From Oscillospiraceae bacterium (GTDB lineage Bacteria; Bacillota; Clostridia; Oscillospirales; Oscillospiraceae), in assembly GCA_017395935.1 (NCBI GenBank), contig JAFQNL010000019.1, positions 186,001 to 250,000 of the forward strand: DNA of 64,000 nucleotides, written 5' to 3'. This document shows, in pieces, positions 25,808 through 33,606 of the stretch. The translations under genes were made by a program, and so were the position numbers. Position 1 is the stretch's first letter. Each line of letters starts with the position of its first letter. A model generated the notes under the pieces. That model did not search any database. It worked only from the letters and a program-made list of their open reading frames with translations, and was not told the origin of the DNA.

Positions 25808-25879
25808 TAATCTGTATGGATATGTACTGAGACAGATTTTTCCTTACCGGCGCTTTGCGCCGCAGAAAGGTGTGAAAGA

Positions 25880-27205
25880 ATGAAACCCATCGTTGCCATC
25901 GTGGGCCGCCCCAATGTGGGCAAGTCCATGCTCTTTAACAAGCTGGCCGGTCAGCGGCTGTCTATTGTGGAGGATACCCCGGGCGTCACCCGTGACCGTC
26001 TTTATGCCGACTGTGAATGGCTGGGCCGTCAGTTTACTATTGTTGATACCGGCGGTATTGAGCCCCGGACAGACAATGAGATCCTCCGCTTTATGCGCAC
26101 CCAGGCTGAGATCGCCATCAATAATGCCACTGTTATCGTTTTGGTCTGCGATATCCAGACCGGTATGACAGCTGCTGACATGGATGTGGCCGCCATGCTT
26201 CAGCGCTGCGGAAAGCCTGTGGTTCTGGCTGTTAATAAGTCCGACAAGCCCGGTCTTCCTGACCCTGAGCTCTATGAATTCTACAATCTGGGTCTGGGAG
26301 ATCCCATTGGCATCTCTGCCATCCATGGTCTGGGTATTGACGATATGCTCGATGCCTGTCTGGCTCACTTCCCCGAAGCTGACGAGGAAGAGGAGGAAGA
26401 TGATGTCATTAAGGTCGCTATTATCGGCAAGCCTAATGTGGGTAAGTCCTCTCTGGTCAATCGCATTCTGGGCGAAGAGCGGGTTATCGTAAGCAATGTG
26501 GCAGGCACTACCCGGGACGCTGTAGACTCCTACTTTGAAAACGAGCACGGAAAATACTGTTTTATTGATACCGCCGGTATGCGCAAGAAGAGCAAGGTGT
26601 ATGACCGCGTGGAGCAGTTCTCCGTCCTGCGGGCTACGATGGCCATTGACCGGGCCGATGTCTGCCTGATTCTGATTGATGCTCAGGAGGGTGTCACTGA
26701 ACAGGATACCAAGGTGGCAGGCATGGCCCACGAAGCCGGTAAAGCCTCCATTATCGTGGTTAACAAATGGGATGCCATTGAGAAGGATGATAAGACCATG
26801 GACCGGATGCGTAAGGAAGTCCAGGAGGGCTTTGCATTCATGCCCTATGCGCCGGTGCTCTTTATCTCTGCCCTTACCGGTCAGCGGGTTCACAAGCTGT
26901 ATGAGAAGATCAACGCTGTCCGCGAGATGTCTATGCTCCGTGTCCGCACCGGCACTCTGAACAGTGTTCTGGCCGATGCTACCAACCGTGTTCAGCCTCC
27001 CACTGATAAGGGACGCCGTCTGAAGATCTACTATATGACTCAGGTAGATATCAAACCGCCTCACTTTGTGATCTTCTGCAACGACGCCCGACTCTTCCAC
27101 TTCTCTTATCAGCGCTATCTGGAGAACCAGATCCGTAACACCTTTGGCCTGGAAGGTACGCCTATTAAACTGACCATTCGTCAAAAGGGAGACAAGGAGG
27201 AATAA
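25880..27205 (+). CDS. der: Ribosome biogenesis GTPase Der (EngA)
   Basis: Double-GTPase essential for maturation of the 50S subunit. The 441-residue protein has G domain 1 with GRPNVGKS (residues 8-15), DTGG and NKSD, then an acidic linker (EADEEEEEDD, near residue 168). G domain 2 follows with GKPNVGKS (near 184), DTAG and NKWD, and then a C-terminal KH-like domain. AGAAAGG precedes the start. plsY follows 5 bases after the stop. Confidence 0.98.
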   Translation: MKPIVAIVGRPNVGKSMLFNKLAGQRLSIVEDTPGVTRDRLYADCEWLGRQFTIVDTGGIEPRTDNEILRFMRTQAEIAINNATVIVLVCDIQTGMTAADMDVAAMLQRCGKPVVLAVNKSDKPGLPDPELYEFYNLGLGDPIGISAIHGLGIDDMLDACLAHFPEADEEEEEDDVIKVAIIGKPNVGKSSLVNRILGEERVIVSNVAGTTRDAVDSYFENEHGKYCFIDTAGMRKKSKVYDRVEQFSVLRATMAIDRADVCLILIDAQEGVTEQDTKVAGMAHEAGKASIIVVNKWDAIEKDDKTMDRMRKEVQEGFAFMPYAPVLFISALTGQRVHKLYEKINAVREMSMLRVRTGTLNSVLADATNRVQPPTDKGRRLKIYYMTQVDIKPPHFVIFCNDARLFHFSYQRYLENQIRNTFGLEGTPIKLTIRQKGDKEE

Positions 27206-27210
27206 GGATT

Positions 27211-27837
27211 ATGACTGTTGTTCTTTCCACTGTTCTGCTGCTGGCTCTCGTTGCGGGCTTCACCTATCTGCTGGGATGCTGTAACTCGGCGCTGATCATT
27301 TCCAAGTATATCCTTCATGATGACGTACGAAACCACGGCAGCGGCAACGCCGGCCTGACCAATTTCTACCGGGTCTTTGGTAAGGGCAAGGTCGTATGGG
27401 TCATTCTGGTAGATCTGGCCAAGGCTATGATCTCTACCTGGCTGGGCGGCTTTGTACTGGGCCATTTTCTGGGCTGGCCGGTGGCCGGCAAGCTGATCGG
27501 TGGCATCTTCTGTATTTTGGGCCATTCTTTTCCGGCTATGTTTGGGTTCCGGGGCGGCAAGGGCGTTCTCTGCGGCGCCGGAGTCATTCTGATGATGGAT
27601 TGGCGGATTGCTGTAACCTGTCTGGGTGTTTTTGTGGTACTGGTTGCCGCTACCCGTATGGTCTCTCTGGGCTCTATGGTAGCTGCAGTTCTCTTTCCCA
27701 TTACCTGCTGGCTGGTCTATCGAGATCTGTTTGTGGTAGTGCTGGCCTGTATTGCAGGCGTTCTTATCGTATGGCGTCACAAGGAAAATGCCAAGCGGAT
27801 CGCCAAGGGCGAGGAGAACAAACTGGAATTCAAGTGA
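27211..27837 (+). CDS. plsY: Acyl-phosphate:glycerol-3-phosphate acyltransferase PlsY
   Basis: Integral membrane enzyme that makes lysophosphatidic acid from acyl-phosphate and glycerol-3-phosphate, the first step of phospholipid synthesis in Gram-positives. The 208-residue protein has the three PlsY motifs: GSGNAGLTNFYR, GHSFPAMFGFRGGKGV and the third-loop MVSLGSM. GACAAGGAGGA precedes the start. Directly followed by gpsA, which makes its glycerol-3-phosphate substrate. Confidence 0.96.
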   Translation: MTVVLSTVLLLALVAGFTYLLGCCNSALIISKYILHDDVRNHGSGNAGLTNFYRVFGKGKVVWVILVDLAKAMISTWLGGFVLGHFLGWPVAGKLIGGIFCILGHSFPAMFGFRGGKGVLCGAGVILMMDWRIAVTCLGVFVVLVAATRMVSLGSMVAAVLFPITCWLVYRDLFVVVLACIAGVLIVWRHKENAKRIAKGEENKLEFK

Positions 27838-27859
27838 TCTCTCTGGAGGTAAATGAGCG

Positions 27860-28864
27860 ATGAATGTGACCGTATTGGGCAGCGGTGCCTGGGGTACTGC
27901 TCTGGCGCTGGTACTGATAGAAAATGGCAATCAGGTGACTCTCTGGTCCTATTTCAAAGAGGAGTCTGATCGCCTTAAGCAGCTGGGTGAAAATCCCATG
28001 CTTGAGGGTGTCAAGCTCCCCGAGACTCTGATGCTCACCTATGATATAAATTGTGTAGCAGGCAGCGATGTGGTTGTTATGGCTACGCCCTCCTTTGCCG
28101 TTCGCTCCACTGCCCGGAAACTGGCTCCTCTTGTCAAGAGCGGTACCATTCTGGTCAATGTTGCAAAAGGCATTGAGAAGGAAACCTCGCTCCGTCTGAG
28201 CCAGGTGATCACTGAGGAAGTAGGGGAGAAGTGCCCTGTTGTGGTTCTCTGTGGCCCTACTCACGCTGAAGAAGTGGGCAGGGGGATTCCCTCCGCCATT
28301 GTGGCCGCCTCTGAAAGCCGCATGGCCGCCCATGTTGTTCAGGAGCTGTTCATGAATGAGCGGTTCCGTGTCTATGCCTCTCCTGATGTGATCGGCGTTG
28401 AGATCGGCGCGGCAATGAAAAATGTGATCGCCCTCTGTGCCGGTGTCATCGATGGTATGGGTTTTGGTGACAATACCCGTGCCATGCTGGTGACTCGAGG
28501 CCTGACCGAGATTGCCCGTTTGGGCACCGCTTTGGGAGGAAAGCAGTCTTCCTTTGCCGGTCTTGCCGGCGTAGGAGATCTGATTGTCACCTGTACCTCC
28601 ATGAACTCACGTAATCATCGGGCCGGAATCCTCCTTGGTCAGGGCAAGACCATTGAAGAGGCCATTGAGGAAATGGGCGGCGCCGTTGTGGAAGGCTATT
28701 ATGCGGCTGCATCTGCTCGGGGTCTTGCGCAGAAGGCAGGAGTCGAGATGCCTATCTCGGAAGCTGCCTATCAGGTTCTCTACGAAGGTCTGGATATCCG
28801 TGAGGCATTTCTCGGCCTGATGACACGCAGTAAAAAAGACGAAATTGAAGATACCTGGCTTTGA
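27860..28864 (+). CDS. gpsA: Glycerol-3-phosphate dehydrogenase [NAD(P)+] GpsA
   Basis: Reduces dihydroxyacetone phosphate to sn-glycerol-3-phosphate for lipid synthesis. The 334-residue protein has the Rossmann motif VLGSGAWGTALA (residues 4-15), CGPTHAEEV near 135, a catalytic lysine region AAMKNVIALCAG near 190 and the substrate motif GDNTRAMLVTRGLTE near 207. CTGGAGGTAA precedes the start. It ends in a shared terminator with the convergent SLOG gene. Confidence 0.97.
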   Translation: MNVTVLGSGAWGTALALVLIENGNQVTLWSYFKEESDRLKQLGENPMLEGVKLPETLMLTYDINCVAGSDVVVMATPSFAVRSTARKLAPLVKSGTILVNVAKGIEKETSLRLSQVITEEVGEKCPVVVLCGPTHAEEVGRGIPSAIVAASESRMAAHVVQELFMNERFRVYASPDVIGVEIGAAMKNVIALCAGVIDGMGFGDNTRAMLVTRGLTEIARLGTALGGKQSSFAGLAGVGDLIVTCTSMNSRNHRAGILLGQGKTIEEAIEEMGGAVVEGYYAAASARGLAQKAGVEMPISEAAYQVLYEGLDIREAFLGLMTRSKKDEIEDTWL

Positions 28865-28873
28865 TCCATAAGA

Positions 28874-28908
28874 AAATACCCGGAGAAGCAGTTAACTTCT
28901 CCGGGTAT
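28874..28908. terminator. Bidirectional terminator between gpsA and the SLOG gene
   Basis: A perfect 14-bp stem (AATACCCGGAGAAG and complement) with a 7-base loop lies between the two convergent genes. Confidence 0.85.
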
Positions 28909-28915
28909 TCTGTCG

Positions 28916-29425
28916 TTATTCCGGGCAAATCAGTGCCAGCTCCAGCCCGCATTCTCTGGCATAGCGTAAAGTCTGATAAGTACCGCCCTGGGAGATGCCG
29001 TCAAATACACCGATCACTCGGTTGCTGTGGTCAATCATATACCGGTTTCTCACCATAAAGCACCCTTTATAGTAGTCCGGGGAGAGCAAAACTGCATTTC
29101 TTCCGCACAGCTTCAGGATCTTTCGGTAATTACTGCGATCTACCTCACTCCAATTTTCTGCCTGCTCCCGAAAGGGGATTACCGGAATTAGCTTTACCGT
29201 AGGGTCCTCTGCCACAAGCTGCAGAACCAGACGGGCACAAAGCAGATCCACCCCCACTGCCATCCCGCAGAGGTAATGCCGATAACCGTCGTCGTAGCTC
29301 TGAAGAATCAGACGCCAGAGCTCGTCAACCAGAAACTGAGTCCGCGGATCTGCTTCATTCTTTAACCACGGCAGCCGTTCGAACCGGTGCCCGGTGAAAC
29401 AGCAGCTGATCCCTCTGTCCGGCAT
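28916..29425 (-). CDS. SLOG-domain protein of the DUF1273/YpsA type
   Basis: A 169-residue Rossmann-like protein. The N-terminal CFTGHRFERLP and the middle GMAVGVDLLCARLVLQL match the DUF1273/YpsA branch of the SLOG superfamily, thought to bind nucleotides or nucleotide-derived ligands. YpsA in B. subtilis has been connected to division and stress phenotypes; no reaction is known. GGAGGGGAAG precedes the start. The promoter carries a LexA-like box at the transcription start, so induction by DNA damage is plausible. Confidence 0.8.
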   Translation of the reverse strand: MPDRGISCCFTGHRFERLPWLKNEADPRTQFLVDELWRLILQSYDDGYRHYLCGMAVGVDLLCARLVLQLVAEDPTVKLIPVIPFREQAENWSEVDRSNYRKILKLCGRNAVLLSPDYYKGCFMVRNRYMIDHSNRVIGVFDGISQGGTYQTLRYARECGLELALICPE

Positions 29426-29442
29426 AGACTTCCCCTCCTAAT

Positions 29443-29456
29443 CGAACAAATGTTTT
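29443..29456. promoter_or_regulatory. LexA-type SOS box in the SLOG gene promoter
   Basis: CGAACAAATGTTTT fits the Gram-positive LexA pattern CGAAC-N4-GTTyg. It begins 6 bases downstream of the -10 box, covering the expected start site. The same CGAACAAATGTTT 13-mer occurs at the dinB promoter 1.1 kb away. Confidence 0.6.
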
Positions 29457-29461
29457 ATTTG

Positions 29462-29490
29462 ATTATAGCCCATTTCTGCTCTTGAGGCAA
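29462..29490 (-). promoter_or_regulatory. SigA-type promoter of the SLOG gene
   Basis: TTGCCT (29490-29485), 17-base spacer, TATAAT (29467-29462) on the minus strand, 37 bases upstream of the start codon. Confidence 0.8.
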
Positions 29491-29522
29491 GAGGCAGAAC
29501 AGATAATTTCCATTTCCTGCGG

Positions 29523-29550
29523 TTGCATTTTTCTCCGAAGGCAGTATAAT
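29523..29550 (+). promoter_or_regulatory. SigA-type promoter of the FMN riboswitch-ribU unit
   Basis: TTGCAT, 16-base spacer, TATAAT, about 20 bases before the riboswitch begins. Confidence 0.7.
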
Positions 29551-29569
29551 AGAGGAGAACAAGTGGATA

Positions 29570-29696
29570 TCGTCTTCAGGGCAGGGTGAAATTCCTGACC
29601 GGCGGTGATGCGGCTTATGCCGACGAGTCCGCGAGCGTTTGAGCCGAATGGGTGCGATTCCCATACCGACAGTAAAGTCTGGATGAAAGAAGATGA
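29570..29696 (+). promoter_or_regulatory. FMN riboswitch (RFN element)
   Basis: The conserved RFN core is easy to read: CTTCAGGGCAGGGTGAAATT with CCTGACCGGCGGTGATG at the 5' side, the ACCGACAGTAAAGTCTGGAT block and the closing GAAAGAAGATG, whose GAAGA pairs with TCTTC at the 5' end (P1). It binds FMN and, with the terminator that follows, would shut off ribU when flavin is plentiful. Confidence 0.96.
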
Positions 29697-29732
29697 CAGC
29701 AGACCGGATGGCGGAGAAATTTCTCTGTCGGA

Positions 29733-29791
29733 CCGACAGTTTGTACGTCTGAAGACAAGAATTCAGGCGTTCAATTCTGTCGGACTTTTTT
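29733..29791 (+). terminator. Riboswitch expression platform: terminator with competing pairing
   Basis: CTGTCGG occurs twice, just before 29733 and at 29777-29783; both copies can pair with CCGACAG (29733-29739). The second pairing is followed by ACTTTTTTA and makes the terminator, so the first copy can act as the alternative partner. This is the expected layout for transcriptional attenuation by FMN. Confidence 0.78.
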
Positions 29792-29822
29792 ATGTCCGCA
29801 TATAGAAAGGCAGTGTCAGCTT

Positions 29823-30485
29823 ATGTCCAATATCAGCAGAAAGACCCATGAAACAGTTGTTCTTGCCATGCTCTGCGCTCTCTCCTTTATCGCTGTGCTT
29901 CTGGGGCGTCTCATCCCGAATGTTGCCGGCTTTCTCAGCTACGATCCAAAGGACGCAGTAATTGCGATCACCGGCTTTATCTTCGGGCCCATGAGCTCGG
30001 TGGCCGTGACAGTGGCAGTTGCGCTGATTGAATTCTTTTCCATCAGCGGGACTGGTATCTATGGTCTGATCATGAACATTCTTTCCACCTGCGCCTTTGC
30101 CTGTCCTGCAGCTCTGATCTATCAGCGCTACCGGCGTATGGGCGGCGCGATTCTTGGCCTGACCGCCGGTATGTTTTCTATCACATTGGTCATGGTTCTC
30201 TGGAACTACATTATTACTCCCTTCTATATGGGGGTCAGTCGTGCCGAAGTAGCGGCCATGATTCCCACGGTTTTTCTTCCTTTTAACCTGCTCAAAGGCG
30301 GAATCAATGCCGGTCTGACCATGGTTCTCTACAAGCCGGTTGTCAATACACTGCGCCTTGCCCATTTACTTCCTCAGAGCGAGGAGAGTAAGCGGGGCCG
30401 CTTCAATCTTGGCTTTACCCTCTTTGCTCTTTTGGTTTTAATTACTTTCGTCCTGCTCTTTATGGTCTTTTTCGGTCTGATCTGA
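29823..30485 (+). CDS. ribU: Riboflavin ECF transporter S component RibU
   Basis: A 220-residue membrane protein with about six hydrophobic segments, the substrate-capture subunit of an energy-coupling-factor transporter. The call rests on the FMN riboswitch directly upstream and on family-like sequence (KTHETVVLAMLCALSFIAVL; FLSYDPKDAVIAITGFIFGP; a middle GTGIYGLIMN). The ATPase and T subunits are not in the window, as usual for group II ECF systems, which share one module. Confidence 0.92.
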   Translation: MSNISRKTHETVVLAMLCALSFIAVLLGRLIPNVAGFLSYDPKDAVIAITGFIFGPMSSVAVTVAVALIEFFSISGTGIYGLIMNILSTCAFACPAALIYQRYRRMGGAILGLTAGMFSITLVMVLWNYIITPFYMGVSRAEVAAMIPTVFLPFNLLKGGINAGLTMVLYKPVVNTLRLAHLLPQSEESKRGRFNLGFTLFALLVLITFVLLFMVFFGLI

Positions 30486-30493
30486 CCGGCCGC

Positions 30494-30525
30494 TCCCTCT
30501 CTGCTGCAGGCAGAGAGGGATCTTT
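30494..30525 (+). terminator. Terminator after ribU
   Basis: A 10-bp stem TCCCTCTCTG/CAGAGAGGGA with a 7-base loop is followed by TCTTTTATG. Confidence 0.82.
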
Positions 30526-30571
30526 TATGTGAGTTGCCTGCGACCTATGAGAGAATGCTCATATGTGGATT

Positions 30572-30585
30572 CGAACAAATGTTTG
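30572..30585. promoter_or_regulatory. LexA-type SOS box at the dinB promoter
   Basis: CGAACAAATGTTTG is a near-symmetric match to the Gram-positive LexA box. It overlaps the -35 element (30583-30588), an ideal repressor position. dinB is a classic SOS gene, which supports the call. Confidence 0.78.
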
Positions 30586-30611
30586 ACTTGCCTTTTTGAA
30601 TGTGCTAAAGT
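30583..30611 (+). promoter_or_regulatory. SigA-type promoter of dinB(-znuACB)
   Basis: TTGACT, 17-base spacer, TAAAGT, 55 bases upstream of the dinB start and partly covered by the LexA-like box. Confidence 0.72.
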
Positions 30612-30665
30612 ATCCTGAGTGTCAGTCCAGAATCAGACTATTAATGCAAGGAGGCTGTGATTATT

Positions 30666-31907
30666 ATGGACAGAACCATACTTCACTGCGATCTGAACAG
30701 CTTCTTTGCCTCAGTAGAGCTTTTGGACCGGCCGGATTTGTGGGATAAGCCGGTCGCTGTCGCCGGCGATCCCGAAGCCCGCCACGGTATTATTTTGGCT
30801 AAGAATGAGGCAGCCAAAGCCTACCAGATCAAGACGGCAGAAACTGTCTGGCAGGCCCGCCGCAAGTGCCCCGACCTGGTCCTGCTGCCGCCCCACCATG
30901 AAAAGTACAGAGAGTATTCCAAAAAAGTCAATCTAATCTACAGCCAGTATACCGATCTGGTAGAGCCCTTTAGTATCGACGAGAGCTGGCTGGATGTGAC
31001 CGGCTCTATGCATCTCTTTGGGACAGATGGTAAGGGAATTGCTGATCAGCTGCGACAGCGGTTGAAGGATGAGCTTGGTCTGTCTATTTCGGTGGGTGTC
31101 TCCTTCAACAAGGTATTCGCAAAGCTTGGCAGCGACTATAAGAAACCGGATGCCACAACAGTGATCAGCCGTGAAAACTATCAGCAGATTGTCTGGCCTC
31201 TTCCGGTGACGGAACTGCTCTTTGTGGGCCGCACCGCTGCCCGAATGTTGGAAAAGTATGGCATTAATACCATTGGAGATCTAGCTGCACTGCCGGAGCA
31301 CCAGCTCGTCAAACTGCTGGGAAAACAGGGGAGCAAACTTTCTGCCTACGCCCGCGGTCTGGATAATTCTCCTGTTATACCAGCGGATCAGATGCCGCCT
31401 CCCAAGTCGGTTGGAAACGGTATGACCTTTCGGGAAAATTTGATCGAACTGGAGCGGGTTCGAAGCGGGTTAGAACTGCTGACCGACGCAGTCGCTGCGC
31501 GCCTGCGTCAGGAGGAACTGCTCTGTACGGTTGTTCAGGTCACCATTCGGGACACCAACTTTAAAACCATTACCCGGCAAAAGCCCATCGCTCCAGCTAC
31601 CAATCTGGCCCGGGAAATTACCGGTACTGCTCTGGAGCTGGTTAAGTCATCCTGGAACCTGAACACGCCGATTCGAATGCTTACTGTTACAGCCCAGAAT
31701 CTGATCCCGGAAGGAGAGGGATCGGAGCAGTTGGATATTTTCGGTGAAAGCGAAAAGGGCGACCGGGCCCGGGTAGAAAAACTGGAACGAACCATGGACG
31801 CTATTCGGGCACGCTATGGACAAAAATCCATTAACATTGGAACATTGTCCAACGACGGTCAATTTATCGAGCCCATTCGGGACCATATTTCATTTAAGGA
31901 CCACTGA
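30666..31907 (+). CDS. dinB: DNA polymerase IV (Y-family) DinB
   Basis: Error-prone translesion polymerase. The 413-residue protein has the Y-family catalytic motifs CDLNSFFASVE (Asp9) and FSIDESWLDVTG near residue 105, helix-hairpin-helix sequence around residues 195-225, and a little-finger domain. Near the C-terminus EQLDIFG is a likely beta-clamp-binding motif. I prefer ATG 30666, with AAGGAGG 11 bases upstream, over GTG 30657, only 2 bases from it. The stop lies 2 bases before znuA, so a zinc importer appears to be in the same transcript. Confidence 0.95.
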   Translation: MDRTILHCDLNSFFASVELLDRPDLWDKPVAVAGDPEARHGIILAKNEAAKAYQIKTAETVWQARRKCPDLVLLPPHHEKYREYSKKVNLIYSQYTDLVEPFSIDESWLDVTGSMHLFGTDGKGIADQLRQRLKDELGLSISVGVSFNKVFAKLGSDYKKPDATTVISRENYQQIVWPLPVTELLFVGRTAARMLEKYGINTIGDLAALPEHQLVKLLGKQGSKLSAYARGLDNSPVIPADQMPPPKSVGNGMTFRENLIELERVRSGLELLTDAVAARLRQEELLCTVVQVTIRDTNFKTITRQKPIAPATNLAREITGTALELVKSSWNLNTPIRMLTVTAQNLIPEGEGSEQLDIFGESEKGDRARVEKLERTMDAIRARYGQKSINIGTLSNDGQFIEPIRDHISFKDH

Positions 31908-31909
31908 GT

Positions 31910-32845
31910 ATGAAAAAACGACTTTTAGCAGGGCTTCTTGCGTTGCTGCTTGTAATCTGTTCCGGCTGCGCCCGGCATAAGGAAGACGCGGATACGGACG
32001 CACGTTTTCAAATCGCCTGCACTACCTATCCGGTCTACCTGCTGGCCAATACCATAGCCGGAGAACTGGATGGGGTAGAGGTGACACTGATCATAGATCA
32101 GCAGGTGTCCTGCCTGCACGACTATTCCCTTACAATGAACGATATGAAGGCTGTGGAGCAGGCGGATGTAATTGCCATCAGCGGTGCCGGGCTGGAGACA
32201 TTTCTTTCTGATGTGCTCACTGGCAGGACAGTCATTGACTGCTCCGGAGGGATCGAGCTGCTCTGTACCCACACGCATGACCATGATCAGAGCGACGATC
32301 ACCATCATGACCACGATCACGGCGACTATGATCCGCACCTCTGGATGTCCCCGCTCCACTATGCTCAGATGGCCCGCAACCTCGCTCAGGGCCTGGCGCT
32401 GCTGGATAGCGCCAGAGAGGAAGCCTATCTGACAGGCGGAGAAAATTGTGCCCGGACATTGGAGTTGTTTTACGATGAGCTTTTGAAAAGTGAGCCATGT
32501 CAGCATCTGGCAGGTCAGTCGATTGTCACGTTCCATGACGGCTTTGCCTACTTTGCCCATGCCTTTGATCTGACGATCGCCGCAGCCATAGAAGAAGAGG
32601 AGGGGGCTGAAGCTTCGGCTCAGGACCTCCGGGAAACCATTGAGATCCTGAGAGAGCTATCTCTTCCTGCTGTCTTTACAGAAATGGACGGGTCAGACAA
32701 AGCGGCTTTTACCATCAGCCGGGAGTGTCATGTCTCTGTTCACCCGCTGAGCATGCTCATGAGCGGCAAAGCAGGGGAGACCATTGATGTATATCAGGAA
32801 ACTCTCCAGACAAACCTTGTGACCATATGGGAGGCCTATCAATGA
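31910..32845 (+). CDS. znuA: Zinc ABC transporter substrate-binding lipoprotein ZnuA
   Basis: Cluster A-I metal-binding protein of 311 residues. The signal peptide ends in a lipobox with Cys20 (ICSGC). Probable zinc ligands are His70, His143 (DPHLWMSP), the histidine in TFHDGFAYFAHAF and the C-terminal acidic site. A histidine/aspartate-rich loop at residues 121-138 (HTHDHDQSDDHHHDHDH) is the hallmark that separates zinc from manganese binders. AAGGA sits 9 bases upstream. It begins 2 bases after dinB and overlaps znuC. Confidence 0.95.
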   Translation: MKKRLLAGLLALLLVICSGCARHKEDADTDARFQIACTTYPVYLLANTIAGELDGVEVTLIIDQQVSCLHDYSLTMNDMKAVEQADVIAISGAGLETFLSDVLTGRTVIDCSGGIELLCTHTHDHDQSDDHHHDHDHGDYDPHLWMSPLHYAQMARNLAQGLALLDSAREEAYLTGGENCARTLELFYDELLKSEPCQHLAGQSIVTFHDGFAYFAHAFDLTIAAAIEEEEGAEASAQDLRETIEILRELSLPAVFTEMDGSDKAAFTISRECHVSVHPLSMLMSGKAGETIDVYQETLQTNLVTIWEAYQ

Positions 32846-33606
32846 TTCTGCGAAAACCGAAGCATACTTGTGGCGGCTGCCATGGAAAATGCTGCCTGAA
32901 GGTAGAGCATCTGTCTGTCCGTATGGGAGAGGACCAGATTCTGGAGGATGTCAGCTTTCATCTCCACTGCGGTGAGCTGATTGCCCTGATCGGACCCAAT
33001 GGAGCCGGAAAGAGCTCTCTCTTCAAGTCAATACTGGGCGAGATGCCCTATCATGGGACGATCTCCTTTCAGTCTGCTGAACTGGGTCTTCAGAAAGCCC
33101 GAATCGGCTATGTTCCCCAGTCTCCTGGCTTTGATCCTGGAGATCCTATGAGTGTTCTGGATCTTTTTGTATCAGCTACCACCGATTATCCTGTTTTTCT
33201 CCCTATTCCCAAAGCCATCCGAAGGAAGGTAATCGACTGCCTCAGCCGGGTCAACGGGGAAGGGCTGATCGACAAGCGTCTGGGTACCCTTTCCGGCGGC
33301 GAGATCCAGCGTGTCCTTCTGGCCATGGCTCTGGAACCGATCCCTAATCTGCTTATTCTGGATGAGCCTATGAGCGGCGTAGATATCGAAGGTGAGCGAC
33401 AGCTGCTTGATCTGCTGGATCAGATCCGAGAAAAGTATGACCTGTCCGTTCTCCTCTCTACCCATGACTTTCAGACACTGGGCCGGGTGGACAAGGTTAT
33501 CCTGCTGCAGAAAAAGATCCTTGCTGCCGGTCCCACCGGCGAGGTTCTGTGCTCGGACGCTTTTCGCCGCCTGTTTGGCAGCCAGCAGGAAGGGGGTGTC
33601 CGATAA
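32842..33606 (+). CDS. znuC: Zinc ABC transporter ATPase ZnuC with cysteine-rich N-terminus
   Basis: A 254-residue ABC ATPase: Walker A GPNGAGKSS (residues 51-59), a Q-loop at VPQSPGF, signature LSGGEIQRVLLAMAL, and Walker B LLILDEPMSGVD. Unusually, the protein starts with a cysteine/histidine cluster before the ABC fold (HTCGGCHGKCC, residues 8-18), which could bind metal. ATG 32842 overlaps the znuA stop (ATGA), with GGGAGG upstream. It shares one base with znuB. Confidence 0.95.
   Translation: MILRKPKHTCGGCHGKCCLKVEHLSVRMGEDQILEDVSFHLHCGELIALIGPNGAGKSSLFKSILGEMPYHGTISFQSAELGLQKARIGYVPQSPGFDPGDPMSVLDLFVSATTDYPVFLPIPKAIRRKVIDCLSRVNGEGLIDKRLGTLSGGEIQRVLLAMALEPIPNLLILDEPMSGVDIEGERQLLDLLDQIREKYDLSVLLSTHDFQTLGRVDKVILLQKKILAAGPTGEVLCSDAFRRLFGSQQEGGVR

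Noticed and set aside
29605-29805. 66-codon open frame over the FMN riboswitch
   Set aside because: The bases are fully explained by the conserved riboswitch and its terminator.
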